From assembly GCF_032362555.1 (NCBI RefSeq), contig NC_083506.1:11455501-11519500 (forward strand): a stretch of DNA of 64,000 nucleotides, in the 5' to 3' direction. Below, in pieces: positions 12,880 through 23,867 of the stretch. The stretch's first letter is position 1. Each line of letters opens with the position of its first letter. The DNA comes from Amyelois transitella (Eukaryota > Arthropoda > Insecta > Lepidoptera > Pyralidae). The position numbers and the translations under genes were made by a program. Below the pieces are notes generated by a model. That model was not told where the DNA came from. It worked only from the letters and a program-made list of their open reading frames with translations, and searched no databases.

Positions 12880-13062
12880 GTTCATTCATTCATATAAACT
12901 CGTCTTTATCAGTTGCGAGGTAGACAGAGCCAACAGCACAACAGCAGAACAGTCTTGAAAAGACTGATAGGCCAGGTTCAGTTTTTTTGCTTAATAACAG
13001 AATTAGGATTCAAGAATCTCAAGCTCAAAGGCCTATCTCTCAGTCGCCTTTAACGATATCCA
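12880..13062 (-). mobile_element. Repeat A copy, decayed
   Basis: Contains the diagnostic blocks of repeat A in reverse (GAGGTAGACAGAGCCAACAG, AGTCTTGAAAAGACTGATAGG, AGTCGCCTTTAACG, ATCCATGGGAATGAAG), with losses between them. Confidence 0.65.
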
Positions 13063-13944
13063 TGGGAATGAAGTGCTCTCCTATTCTTTGTTTGTTTATG
13101 TCGTGCACGAATGTTAAAATGTTATTTGTTAATCTAAAACGTAGTCACACTCACGCCTTTTGCAGTTTCCCACGCACACAATCAATCGTAAATGTACGAT
13201 TTCGTTGATACCGCAATTGCCGGACCCTACATTAGTTTTGTGGCAGTTGGAAAACTGATCAGTGTCTTTTTACATTGTGTTTTTAGTTTTCAGTAGCCGA
13301 TGCTGGTTTTAGGTTGAGAAACTAAACCTACTTAATTTAGATGTTCATTTTTCAATCCAAATGAAAGCTAGAATTTATCGCGCACCTCAAAAGCACAATG
13401 ATTTTTGTCTATATGTATGTCAGAATAACTTTGCATAAGAAATTCCTGCCGAATATAGTTATTTTCGCAAACAGACACCATTGAAATCATGACCATAATC
13501 AAAAGAAATAAAAAGTGAAATACATAGGTATCTATGTAAGTACTTAAAGCAAAAAGTTATATCAAGAAATCTTTTTTATTATATATTATATAAATTATAT
13601 ACTATATTTTATTTTTTACTTATCTTGATTAGTCATTCGACGATAGCGGATGATGGCTGCTTGTTATGTCATCATTTTACAACTATTGTCAATTCCTAAA
13701 ACACAATTGTGCTTATACCAAAACATTTATTTCATCTTCTTATACTGAATATCTTAATCGGTATATACGAGATGAGTTCAGGTCATGTGATTGTCTTGTT
13801 GTTCGGAATTGTACTTTAATATGACAAAACACATTCGTTGTCTCTCTTCCGCCCATGCTACCTCAAGTTCAAGGCTAATTCCTATGAAAACATCATGTGA
13901 CGCATGCCAACATAAATGCCTTCAATCAGTAGGTAGGTCCTCAA
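13063..13944. other. No recognisable feature
   Basis: AT-rich single-copy-looking DNA. 13570-13620 is a run of nearly pure A/T with short self-complementarity. No gene is supported. Confidence 0.45.
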
Positions 13945-14460
13945 ATAATATAGTCCAAGTTACAACCTCACCACTGGAGTAACATACATACACATACATA
14001 TGGTCACATCTATATCCCTTGCGAGGTATAGGTACAGAGCCAACGGTCTTGGAAAGACTGAATGGCCACGTTAAGCTATTTGGCTTAATGATAGAATTAA
14101 GATTCAAATAGTGACAGGTTGCTGTCCCATCGCCTAAAAAGGAACCCCAAGTTTGTAAGCCTATCCCTTAGTCGCCTTTTACGACATCCATGGGAAAGAG
14201 ATGGAGTGGTCCTATTGTTTTTTGTATTGGTTCCGGGAACCACACGGCAAACGGCCACTGGAGTAAGCCCGCGGTAAGCCCTTGACCTTAGTTCCTGGAC
14301 TGGGTGAGTCGGATTTTTAACACGAAGCGATTCCCATTTGACCTCCGCAACCTTTGCAAGGGAACTTAACCTTTATAGGTTTATGGTTGATCCAGTTGCC
14401 TCTATATAGGTACGCAGGTTTCCTCACGATTTTTTCCCTTCCGTACCCTAAGGGCATCGA
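13945..14460 (-). mobile_element. SINE B body interrupted by repeat A
   Basis: Right part 14255-14460 and left part 13945-13982 together read, on the minus strand, the SINE B body: AAACCTGCG..., GGTTGCGGAGGTCAAATGGG, TCGCTTCGTGT, then CTCCAGTGGTGAGG across the insertion site. The tRNA-like head is missing. Repeat A sits inside with a 12-bp target duplication. Confidence 0.7.
13983..14254 (-). mobile_element. Repeat A copy, full length, with TSD
   Basis: Full repeat A on the minus strand: head at the TTCCGGGAACCACACGGC end, tail as (CATA)n at 13983. It is flanked by CCACTGGAGTAA at 13971-13982 and 14255-14266, a 12-bp target-site duplication. Confidence 0.9.
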
Positions 14461-15057
14461 TTAGACTTAGATTAGTCACGTCTGTTTTGTGAATTTATAT
14501 ATGTCTGTTTATGTTATTATTCATGTTATCTCCATTAAAGCGTATAGTCATACATAGTGCTATATGAATTGACTGTTTTACGATGCAGATAATATAAATG
14601 CCGTATAACAATTAACCTCTACATCAATTAACTTATTGACCACAGAAGACTGGACCCATGACTTGACCTGACCTCTGATTTATCAGTACGAGTCAAATTG
14701 TCTGGATTAACTGAATTGATAATTGAATTTCGTCCGCTTGGCTTTTATAATTCTGTTTATTTATCGTTATCAAATTTTTTCAATTAAATTCACTTAGGTA
14801 CTATTTATAGTTTAAATTGCCGTCTTAATCCCTAATGGGATAGACAGCATTACGGCAGGCCATTAACCTATTAGATAAAAAGTATTACGTCACGAAATGT
14901 CAGGCTATAAATAATACCTCTAATGATGATAAACATTAATAAAAACTTAAGTAAGTAAAATGATCTAATTCTGTCATTGTACCGAGTGTAAATGGTCTGT
15001 CCCGATCGGTGAACAGACAGGATACCTATAGAATAAAAAAAAGGACTTTATTAGATA
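14461..15057. other. No recognisable feature
   Basis: AT-rich. No open frame of note and no repeat shared with the rest of the window. Confidence 0.45.
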
Positions 15058-15329
15058 CTAGCTGTGCCCGTGACTTCGTCCGCGTGGTATAGTTATTTTA
15101 GGCATCATTGAAGCCTTGAGGGCTTGAATGACGGATGAATAATTACCCCCGTTTTTTTCACATTTCCCATTAATACCTAATAGTTGCAGCGTGATGTTAT
15201 ACAGCCTAAAGCCTTCCTCGATAAATGTCTATTCAACACAAAAATAATGTTTTATTCGAACCAGCAGCTCCTGAGATTAGCGCGTTCAAACAAACAATTA
15301 ACTCTTCAGCTTTATAATATTAGTAAAGA
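15058..15329 (-). mobile_element. Helitron-like element
   Basis: On the minus strand begins TCTTTACTAATATTATAAAG and ends CACAGCTAG, with A before and T after. Carries the GACTTCGTCCGCG hairpin near the 3' end. About 270 bp, non-coding. Confidence 0.75.
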
Positions 15330-15527
15330 TTCCTTTGGTAAGGGTATGTACACATCATAATTTAAGCTGATTTAGGATTCGTGTCAACACCACGGGGATC
15401 AGACTTTCTGTGTTATAATAGACCAACTATCCCACCCTTAAATTGAATTATACCTTAAGGCTTCATCTTCAAGGATGCAACTGGGACAGACATGACAATG
15501 TCACGATATAATTACCTATATATTAGA

Positions 15528-15796
15528 GGATGAATGAAAGAAGGTTGACTAAGCAGATATACAGGGAGAGTGTGGAGGGAAAGGTTGGAGTGGGAAGACC
15601 TAGACGAACGTATCTTGATCAAATTAAGGACGTCCTGGTAAAGGGTCAGGTTAAAAGTACCCGAAACCGCCGAGCTTGCATGCAGAGAGTTATGAAAGTG
15701 AATGAAGCGAAGGAAGCATGCAGAGATCGTGGCAAGTGGAAAGAGGTAGTCTCTGTCTACCCCTCCGGGGAAGAGGCGTGATTTTATGTATGTATG
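15528..15796 (+). mobile_element. LINE L 5'-truncated copy with C-terminal coding
   Basis: Flanked by an 11-bp duplication TATATATTAGA (15517-15527 and 15797-15807), so it is a genuine retrotransposition product. Codons from 15530 read the end of a LINE polyprotein: MNERRLTKQIYRESVEGK, then VGVGRPRRTYLDQIKDV, then CRDRGKWKEVV, ending YPSGEEA and TGA at 15779-15781. The GRPR-(T/W)-x-DQI-KD ... DR-x-W pattern is usual at the C-terminus of non-LTR polymerases of several clades. After the stop come TTTTATG and (TATG)n. Only 83 codons remain, so the copy is dead. The clade cannot be fixed from this piece. Confidence 0.8.
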
Positions 15797-15807
15797 TATA
15801 TATTAGA

Positions 15808-16514
15808 CAAAATGATTTTATACTGCAAACACAAATGGAATGAGTGTTCTATTAACATAAAAATATTCCACCACAATGGGTGTTGTGGCCTGACAATCTG
15901 TCAAGAATGAGTCACGTAGTGGCCATATTTATACAAAGTTTAAACAAGCATTGTTGTTTACAAAACGTACCTAATGGTGCAGGCACTAAAAGAAATGAGA
16001 ACTGTTCAATTTGACAGACGAACTGTAGATTTATGAATGGTGTTGATATTATGTGAGATAGCTATGCTTAATTAGTTCACGTTATATTTATGGTTTTAGC
16101 AGTTTTATGCGAATTTATTAGCGCGAATATGGTATTTTTCCTTCTGAGTGCTACCTATTTGAAAATTACTAAGGTTCGTGCGTGATAATTTCTTGCCCCC
16201 GATGGAATTAAGTCAACCATATATAAAAGTCTCTGCCTACCCTAGCGGGGAAAAGACATGTTGATTATAGGTATGTTTATTAGGTAAACAAAGTGATACT
16301 TTTTGAAGATTTATTTTGTAGAATTTGAAATAAAACGACTCTTTTGAAGTCATTTTCATAGCTCAGTTTACGACATAAAAACGAAACTAGTGACCGTTAA
16401 TACCTGATTCATTGTAAACCAGCTTGCTTGATTGGATAAAGAGTCCATCAAGGTCTAAACTCATGCGCAATGCACATCCCGTTCATAGTCAAATAAACGG
16501 TCATTTACTAACCG
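15808..16514. other. No gene; one LINE tail remnant
   Basis: 16225-16275 keeps the LINE L tail (GTCTCTGCCTACCCTAGCGG ... GGTATG). The rest shows nothing recognisable. Confidence 0.5.
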
Positions 16515-17075
16515 ATGCTCTGAGTTTGAGAGAAAAATCGTGAGGAAACCTGCACATTCAGGCAACTGAATGTGTAATCAATCCATCCATACCATCCGTT
16601 AGGGTGGGTCTCTCTGCAAAAGTTGCAGAAGTAAGTCGGGAGCCGACTGACTTACCCAAATCCAGTATGGTAGCCATAGGCGTAGTGGTTATGTGTAAAG
16701 TGCCGTGCGGTTCCCGGCACCAATACAAAAAAGAATAGGACCACTCCATCTCTTTCCCATGGATGTCGTAAAAGGCGACAAAGGGATAGGCGTACAAACT
16801 TGGGATTCTTTTCTAGGCGATGGGCTCGCAACCTGTCACTATTGAACCTCAATTCTATCATTAAGCCAAATAGCTGAACGTGGTCATTCAGTCTTTTCAA
16901 GACTGTTGGCTCTGTCCACCCCGCAAGGGTTATAGACGTGACCATATGTATGTATGTTATGTGTAAAATCGTGACCTCAAATCCGTGGTCATAGGCCCTA
17001 GGCGCCCTTCACTCTTCTTCAGACAGGTGAGCAAGCAACCGGGACTATAGCCAGGAAATTGATGGTCATTTCAAC
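16515..17075 (+). mobile_element. SINE B copy interrupted by repeat A
   Basis: Left part 16515-16699 has the SINE B body blocks (GTGAGGAAACCTGCACATTC, GTGTAATCAATCCATCC, GCAGAAGTAAGTCGGGAG). The body resumes at 16968 (ATCGTGACCTC ... CAACCGGGACTATAGCCAGG). The insert is a repeat A copy with an 11-bp duplication. Confidence 0.65.
16700..16956 (+). mobile_element. Repeat A copy, full length, with TSD
   Basis: Reads TGCCGTGCGGTTCCCGGCAC at the 5' end and ACGTGACCATATGTATGTATG at the 3' end. Flanked by TTATGTGTAAA (16689-16699 and 16957-16967). It defines both ends of repeat A: head GCCGTGTGG and tail (TATG)n. Confidence 0.92.
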
Positions 17076-17244
17076 GTGACAGTCCAAACCGCTAGCTCTG
17101 GAGATATAAAACTTTACAAGAAAAATCCATAAATGGTCTCGTGGTGGACTTACTGTCCACCGAAAATAACTTGACACTCCCGAAATTCTTGTTAAAATAA
17201 AAATTTTGCTTTTTACAATTTTTTTACAGAAATTTCTTGTTAAA

Positions 17245-17345
17245 TTAACAGGATTTTTAATTCATCCTGTTAATTAAAAAATGTGTTATTTTTTTTCTCT
17301 TTACCAATATTTTTATTTAATGCTGTTAATTAAAAATCCTGTTAA
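17245..17345. mobile_element. Tiny inverted-repeat element with TTAA ends
   Basis: An 18-bp perfect inverted repeat: TTAACAGGATTTTTAATT at 17245-17262 and its complement at 17328-17345. The outer four bases at each end are TTAA, the target duplication of piggyBac-type transposons. It is 101 bp, non-coding and AT-rich, so chance cannot be excluded. Confidence 0.35.
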
Positions 17346-17929
17346 TACTGGCAAAGCATCGAGCGTATTTACCTAACTATAACTGGGTATTCCCTGTGAC
17401 AGCCTACGTCTTCCAGTTTCCATAACACAATTGGCTCCGCCTACCTCGTATAAGCTAAAGACGTGATACACATTAGCCTAGTGAGGATATCCCTGGTAGA
17501 TATTTCAATTGTGTCCAAGCCTAACTGTCTGGCCGTTGATTGACTCCTTAACCATGTCCGGTGAGTTAGTCAGTTTCCGCCATTTGTGTGTAAGTGTGTG
17601 TGTGACCGTGTGTAAGTGTGTGTGTGACCGTGTGTGTAAGTGTGAGTGTGTGACCGGTTTTACAATTAAGCCACGATGACTTGTGTTACATCAGTTAGCG
17701 GTTCATGGACGCTTCTGTTGACCCCCGACCGAAATGATGGGTGTTATTTTGTCCAGGGCGTTTATTTGCAATAAGGGAGCAGATGCACCAGACCACACTA
17801 TTCTTATAGTAAGTCGGATAAATTTAAAATTCTGTGATAACTGCTGATAAGTTGATTTCATTCATACTCTTGACATGACTAGGGCTAGTATTTTGATAGA
17901 AGAATGAAAATTACTTATCCTTTAGATGA
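17346..17929. other. No gene seen
   Basis: Apart from the GT-rich minisatellite at 17586-17655, nothing recognisable. Confidence 0.45.
17586..17655. repeat. GT-rich minisatellite
   Basis: Repeats of TGTGTAAGTGTGTGTGTGACC, two complete units and two partial ones. Confidence 0.9.
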
Positions 17930-18155
17930 AAAAAGAATAGGACCTCTTCACCTCTTTCCCATGGATGTCGTAAATGGCGATTAAGGGATAGGCTTATAAG
18001 TTAGGGACTATTCTTAAGGCGATGGGCTAGCAACCTGTCACTATTTAAATCTCAACTCTATCATTAGGACGAATAGCTGAACGTGGCCTGTCAGCCTTTC
18101 AAGGTTGCTGGCTCTGTCTACCCCGCAAGGGATATACCTAGACGTGATTATATGG
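17930..18155 (+). mobile_element. Repeat A copy, 5'-truncated
   Basis: Begins AAAAAAGAATAGGACCTCTT, so the GCCGTGTGG head is lost, and ends GACGTGATTATATGGATGG. Internal blocks are intact. Confidence 0.85.
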
Positions 18156-18311
18156 ATGGATGGAATTGAATCAATTTTATGAGTCGAATATCGCCTTAAA
18201 CCATCTAAATATTTCCTTTTCAAGTCCTACTCCAGGTAAAAAGTGAAGGATGCTAATTATCTCTAAAAATAACAAATCCTAAAATATAAACAAGTAGTTG
18301 TTCTTTAAGAA

Positions 18312-18571
18312 CAACATACATACATACATACAATATGGTCACGTCTATATCCTTTGCAGAGTAGGCATAGCCAACAGTCTTGAAAAGACTGAATGTCCAC
18401 GTTCAGCTATTTGGCTTAATGATAGAATTGAGATTCAAATAGTGACAGGTTGCTAGCCCATCGCCTAAAAAAGAATCCAAAGTTTGTAAGCCTATCCCTT
18501 AGTCGCCTTTTACGACATCCGTGGGAAAGAGATGGAGCGGTCCTATTATTTTTTGTATTGGTGCCGGGAAC
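18312..18571 (-). mobile_element. Repeat A copy
   Basis: (CATA)n at 18309-18330, then TATGGTCACGTCTATATCC and all repeat A blocks to GTGCCGGGAACC. The last few head bases are missing. Confidence 0.88.
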
Positions 18572-18603
18572 CTAATAGGACTAAAGTTGAAAGAAATTTT
18601 TTT

Positions 18604-18845
18604 TTTTTGGACAAATAACACAGATTGAGTTAGCCTCGAAGTAAGTTCGAGACTTGTGTTACGAGATACTAACTCAACGATACTATATATAATAATAATA
18701 AATACTTATATAGATAAACATCCAAGACCCAGGGCAATCAGAAAAAGTACTTACAACAACGTACGAACAACTTTTCTCATCAGTCATGTGTCGCAGACAA
18801 GCGTACTACCTACCGCTACCGACCGCCACAGAGGCCGTCAAAATA
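18604..18845 (-). mobile_element. SINE C copy (tRNA-derived)
   Basis: On the minus strand the head reads GACGGCCTCTGTGGCGG... and is partly decayed. The body matches the better copy at 52860-53096 (AGTATCTCGTAACACAAG, CAATCTGTG). Tail at 18604. Confidence 0.75.
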
Positions 18846-19724
18846 GATAATAAATAATTATGCAAATAAAAGGTGCATTGAATACGGGCGTAGTTATTCA
18901 ATCCAATTTACCAAGTAGCTTTACGTACACAACAAATAATACCTAATTTTGATTTTGTTCAAGATTTGAAGGTTTCTTTGTTAGTTTCAGATTAGAAAAG
19001 AAAATTTAATTTGTAATAATTCAAAGTTGGTCATGTCTGACCTTAATAGTTGAGCGTGCAACTAGAAAAATTAAAAGATTATAATGATAAGTTTGCAATG
19101 TCTAAGAACTGGGAGTAAAAACTGGACATTATACATACTATATGGCAATAGGCGTTCAATTTGGAACTGCTAAACCAAAATTTAATTTTAATACCAGGAC
19201 CTTATTGCTACTAATATTTTATCAATTGAAGAATATCTCAAATCAATTAGGTAAATACTCGAAAAATAAACCTATCTTCAAAGGAATCGATATGCTGTTT
19301 GTTATTAAGCATCGAATGAGATTTTATTTCGATGTTTTGCCAATCAATTACTAACCCGATTTGTAAACGGCATCATTAAATTGTTTTGTGGTGTAAGGCA
19401 CAAGCTGAAACTTTGGCATTAAATTAATAACATAAATATCTACATAGAACTGTTACATTTTCAACAGTAACGTTAAATAGGTATCTTTCGAGCATGCTTA
19501 CAAAGATATTAAAATAAATAATCACGTGCCACCACCTTAGGTCTTATCTTGCTTACCATCAGGCAGATCGCGGTCAAGCGCAATCAAATCTGTTATAAAA
19601 AAAATATGTATAATATGTAAAGCGATGATACATTCTAAACATGATGTTTAGAATATTATTTATGTTTCTAGCCTCGTACAAAAATAATAGTCTTCTCATT
19701 AAAGAACATGATATAAATGTGAAG
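18846..19724. other. No recognisable feature
   Basis: AT-rich. A 70-codon frame at 19142-19354 (plus) lacks any support. Confidence 0.45.
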
Positions 19725-20100
19725 ATCAAAAGACTTAAATGGAGATGGGCAGGTCATACGTCAAGGAGGAAAAAATGGAACAATTAATTAATTAGTAATT
19801 AGCACGTAACACTATTTTAAAATAAATTGATTATTTAATATCTTTTATTCTTTTTAATTTTAAATGGAGCAAGATAATCACTCAGTGGGCTGCTAGAGAA
19901 GGCAAAAGGTGGAGAAAAAGGCCACTAGAGCGATGGGACGACATAAGACAGGTTACTGGTACATGGTGTAGGTAGTGGCAGGTGAAAGACAGGAATGGAA
20001 AGCTTGGAGCAGGCCTTTGACGACTGGCAAACAGATTATCAGAAGTTTTAAGAATTGTAATGATTATCTGAATAAAGACTTATTATTTTTTTATTACTTA
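19725..20100 (+). mobile_element. LINE 3' fragment, split by a small insertion
   Basis: Codons read KIKRLKWRWAGHTSRRKKW, then after an insertion SKIITQWAAREGKRWRKRPL, ERWDDIRQVTGTW. This is the W-A-G-H ... GRP-x-RW-D pattern of the C-terminus of several non-LTR LINEs. It ends in an A/T tail near 20090. It is distinct from LINE L, which lacks the W-A-G-H block here. Frameshifts and a stop show it is dead. Confidence 0.7.
19780..19861. mobile_element. 82-bp insertion in the LINE fragment
   Basis: Flanked by AAATGGA (19773-19779 and 19862-19868). The insert includes AACACTATTTTAAAATAAATTG, and a close relative (AACACTATTTTGTAATAAATTG ... TTTTTAATCGGAG) lies at 20148-20208. Confidence 0.6.
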
Positions 20101-20441
20101 CACACACATTGTATATAACGTATTTTGTGAAATAAGAGAATAAGGTAACACTATTTTGTAATAAATTGATTATTTCATTCTTCTTATTAATTTTTAATCG
20201 GAGAACATTTAATTACTTTTGTTTTTAATATACTCTAACCTCCTGAATTTTGTACCACACCCAAATACCAATAACGGGCGCGCGCGCGCATTCTACTCCA
20301 AAGATCAACGAGTATGCCAGTTATCGTAAACAGTGGCACAGGAACGCGATACCCCTGGAAAATAGCCAACAACCACTATAGTTATATGTTATAGTGGCCA
20401 AGAGGTATATAACGGAATAGCTGGGAACTTTTTATTAATAA
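20101..20441. other. No gene seen
   Basis: Contains the relative of the 82-bp insertion (20148-20208), a (GC)n run at 20278-20289 and the short self-complementary ACTATAGTTATATGTTATAGT. Confidence 0.5.
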
Positions 20442-20718
20442 CTAGCTGTGCCCGCGACTTCGTCCGCGCGGAATAGTTATTTTGGGCATCATTGAAGCCC
20501 TCTAGGATGAATAATTTTCCCCGTTTTTTAACATATTCCATTATTTCTTTGCTCCTTATTGTTACAGCGTGATGTTATATAGCCTAAAGCCTTCCTCGAT
20601 AAATGTTCTATTCAACGCAAAAAGAATTTTTCAATTCGAACCAGTAGTTCCTGAGATTAGCGTTGCGTAGCGTTCAAACAAACAAAAAAACTCTTCAGCT
20701 TTATAATATTAGTATAGA
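20442..20718 (-). mobile_element. Helitron-like element
   Basis: On the minus strand begins TCTATACTAATATTATAAAG and ends CACAGCTAG between A and T. Contains the CGCG hairpin. 277 bp, non-coding. Confidence 0.78.
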
Positions 20719-21179
20719 TATTGGATCGATCTCCGCGGTAAACAACTCCGCTATTTATAGTTCTCAGGCAGGGGAAATATTTTAGAACCAAAGGTCGAGT
20801 GGACTCTGGGAGCCTAGGAGAGAATATTTCTTATATTTTAATTATCATTCTGGCGTTTGTCGTGATTGTAGTCTCCCTTGGGAGAAGCCAATAAAAGGCA
20901 AGCCTTTGATCACAAAGAAATTATGAAAATTCCACTGAATAGGTGACCTTCGCTCAGTGATAGTGAAAAACCTAAATACTCGTAGCTCGGGTGATGATTT
21001 TCGCAATAATTGAATTATGGCGGGATACTTAGTTCTAATCTAAAAGAACGGAATTTTTTACAATGAACAAATGCATACAGCCTAAAACGTTACGTCTTTT
21101 CAAAAAACGTGAGTAGGTTTAACAGAAAGACAATGTTCTAAATCAAAAAGAGAATAGAGATATTTGCAGCTTTTGACAT
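20719..21179. other. No recognisable feature
   Basis: No open frame or shared repeat. Confidence 0.45.
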
Positions 21180-21436
21180 GGTGCTGTGTGGTTCCCGGCA
21201 CAAATAGAAAATGAAAAAAGGACCACTCCATCTCTTTCCCATAGATGTCGTTAAAGGCGACTAGGGGATAGGCTTTAAATTTGGAATACTTCTGTTGGGC
21301 GATAGGCTAGCAACCTGTCACTATTTGAATCTCAATTCTATCATTAAGCCAAACAGTTAAACGTGGCCAATCAGTCTTTTCAAGACTGTTAGCTCTGTCT
21401 ACCCCGCGAGGGATATGGACGTGACTATATGTATGT
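21180..21436 (+). mobile_element. Repeat A copy
   Basis: Head GTGCTGTGTGGTTCCCGGC, tail GACGTGACTATATGTATG. All internal blocks present. Confidence 0.88.
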
Positions 21437-22002
21437 ACATGTACCTACATATAAATACATAAATACGCTTGCATTACAACAATAAAAATCCATTCCCAAA
21501 GTCATACTAATTCTTATATTTCTTCATAGAAATCTTTGCACCAATTCAAAATTTCCCCGCAGATAGAGCGCTAACACAGCGCCTTTATCGACTTCAGGGG
21601 GCTTACCATAATGTCTTGTAGCAGTATTGTTTCAATATTACTTTTGAAATTTGTACCATGACACTTAGAAAACAATATTACTTTAAGCTTACATTTCTTA
21701 GCAGTTTTGATGACGTCACAACGAAACGTTCATTCAATTTCGTACTATAAGCCGTTATTTGACAACTAGTAATATTGTTTTTACGTCAATTTTTGCGATC
21801 TTGAAAAAGTTGGTCGGATGCCATGGAAACAAAACTTTTTTCATATTGAGTGTGATTCCTTCAATGCTTACAAACCACTTGAAAACCTTATGAGACATTT
21901 GAGTGTTGAAATAAGTAAGCATAAAGTGTTCACTGTGTTAGTTACGTTACGTTAGTGTTTGAAGGTGTTTGTTTACGTGATATATATAAAACAACGTTTG
22001 TA

Positions 22003-23612
22003 ATGGCTAATGAATACGAGATCTTTGAATACTTGGAAGAAGAAGACGACCATGAAGATAGTGTAAGGAGGAAGCAGGCAGCAAAGGAGCGGCATAGACG
22101 ATTACGGGATCAATGTGATCCGTTTGAAATATACACGGATGCTCAATTTGTTAAGGAGTACCGATTGACCAAAACACTAGCTCGCGATTTATGTGAAGAG
22201 ATTCGACCTTTCCTTAAAACACCACAAAAAGCTACTGACTTGTCGGTGGAGACAAAGGTAAACCTAGAAAACTTTTATTTAGAATATGTATCATAATGAG
22301 AATAAAGTGCATCTATATGGGGGATTCTTTGTGTTATCTTCACTTACGTATTTGCTTTTTTCAGGTTTTGACTGCTTTGTCATTTTTTGCCACAGGGTCT
22401 TATCAAAAACCTACAGGAAAGATTCAAGGGCATTTTGTAGCTCAGCAAACTGTGTCTACTGTCATAAATGAAATTTCAAAGTGCCTAAATAATACATATT
22501 TTAGAGAAAAATATATTCACTTTCCTAATAATAGTGATGAACAAAACAAAATAAAAACAAGGTATATAAAATAACTTAATACAAGACAAATATAATATAA
22601 ATACTAATGTTTTATTGTATCCCATGCATTTTCTTATGGTAATAAAAATAATATATTCCTTGTTTTAGATTTCATAACAAGTTTAATATTCCGGGAGTAT
22701 TAGGATGCATTGATGGCACTCATGTTGCTATTGTGCGTCCTAACCAGCATGAAGACAGATATTTTTGCAGAAAGGATTACCATTCTCTAAACGTACAATT
22801 GGTAAGTAAACTTTTAATAATTGGCATAATTTTGCCCAAAAATGAATATTTAAATAACTAAGTAATTTGGTTGTAAATAAATATAAAAACTAAATATTTA
22901 CATTGTTTCTAGGTTTGTGATGCTGACATGCAAATTATAAGTGTTGATGCCAGTCATGGAGGTGCAACTCATGACTCTTTCATTTGGTCTAGTCATCCTT
23001 TAAAGGACTACATGGAAGAACTAAGTAATAATGAAAATGTATGGTTTCTTGGTAAGTATTTTGTATTTTCATAAGTAGTATATAAATGAAACTGTCGCCA
23101 TAATGCAGGCATAATGGTGGATGTGCTAGTATCATCAACTTGTAAAAAAAGCTTCATTATAAAAAAAGTTAAAATTTAATTGTTTTACAGGTGACTCTGG
23201 ATATCCATTAAGACGGTACATGATGACGCCTGTTTTAAATGCAGCACCAAATACACCAGAGGCACATTATACAAATTTGCATGTGCATACTAGAAATATA
23301 ATTGAACGCACAATTGGTCTTTTAAAAGCACGATTCCGTTGTTTACTACTACATAGAAGATTGCACTATCAACCAGAGGTAGCTGGTTCTATTGTAAATT
23401 CATGTGTTATATTACATAATATGTGCAATGGAGCCAAGCTACCTCCGCAAGAGAGAGCAACAGAAGAAAGACAAGAAGAATCTCGATTAGTGGCAATTTA
23501 TTCTGCACATAGTAGTATTCCAGTGACGGAAGGAGGGCGTGGTAACGTAGCACTCCAGCAGGGTGTGGCCGTGAGGAACGCTCTCATTCAGCGGCTCTGG
23601 GAAAGGCGCTAG
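22003..23612 (+). CDS. PIF/Harbinger DDE transposase, five exons
   Basis: Coding exons 22003-22257, 22365-22561, 22669-22801, 22913-23051 and 23191-23612, all with GT-AG introns, give 381 residues. An in-frame ATG at 21955 would add 16 residues; ATG 22003 (MANEYEIFEYLEEEDD) fits the usual start better. Exon 2 begins with the family motif VLTALSFFATGSYQ. Catalytic residues are Asp166 in GCIDGTHV, Asp243 in GDSGYPLRR and Glu280 in IERTIGLLKARF; the last two are 37 apart, as in the superfamily. It would cut and join element ends in the nucleus, and is the family from which vertebrate HARBI1 was domesticated. No stop or frameshift is seen. The gene ends 255 bp before the convergent Myb-like gene. 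Confidence 0.93.
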
Positions 23613-23867
23613 ACATTATGCTGAAAATAATAATGTAGTACTTTTAATCACATACAAAATTTTAGTGCTTATTATTTTATTTATTTTCTCAGTAATACAT
23701 AGGTATTTGGATTTTTACTTACTAAAATCAAGTTTACGGAAATTAAGTTATAATTTTTATTTTATTTAGATTTCATTTCAGAATAACACTAATAGCTAAT
23801 ATTAATTTTATAATATGTATATTAGTCCTTTAAAATAAAGTATTTTTTGATGAAAAGTATGTTGTCA

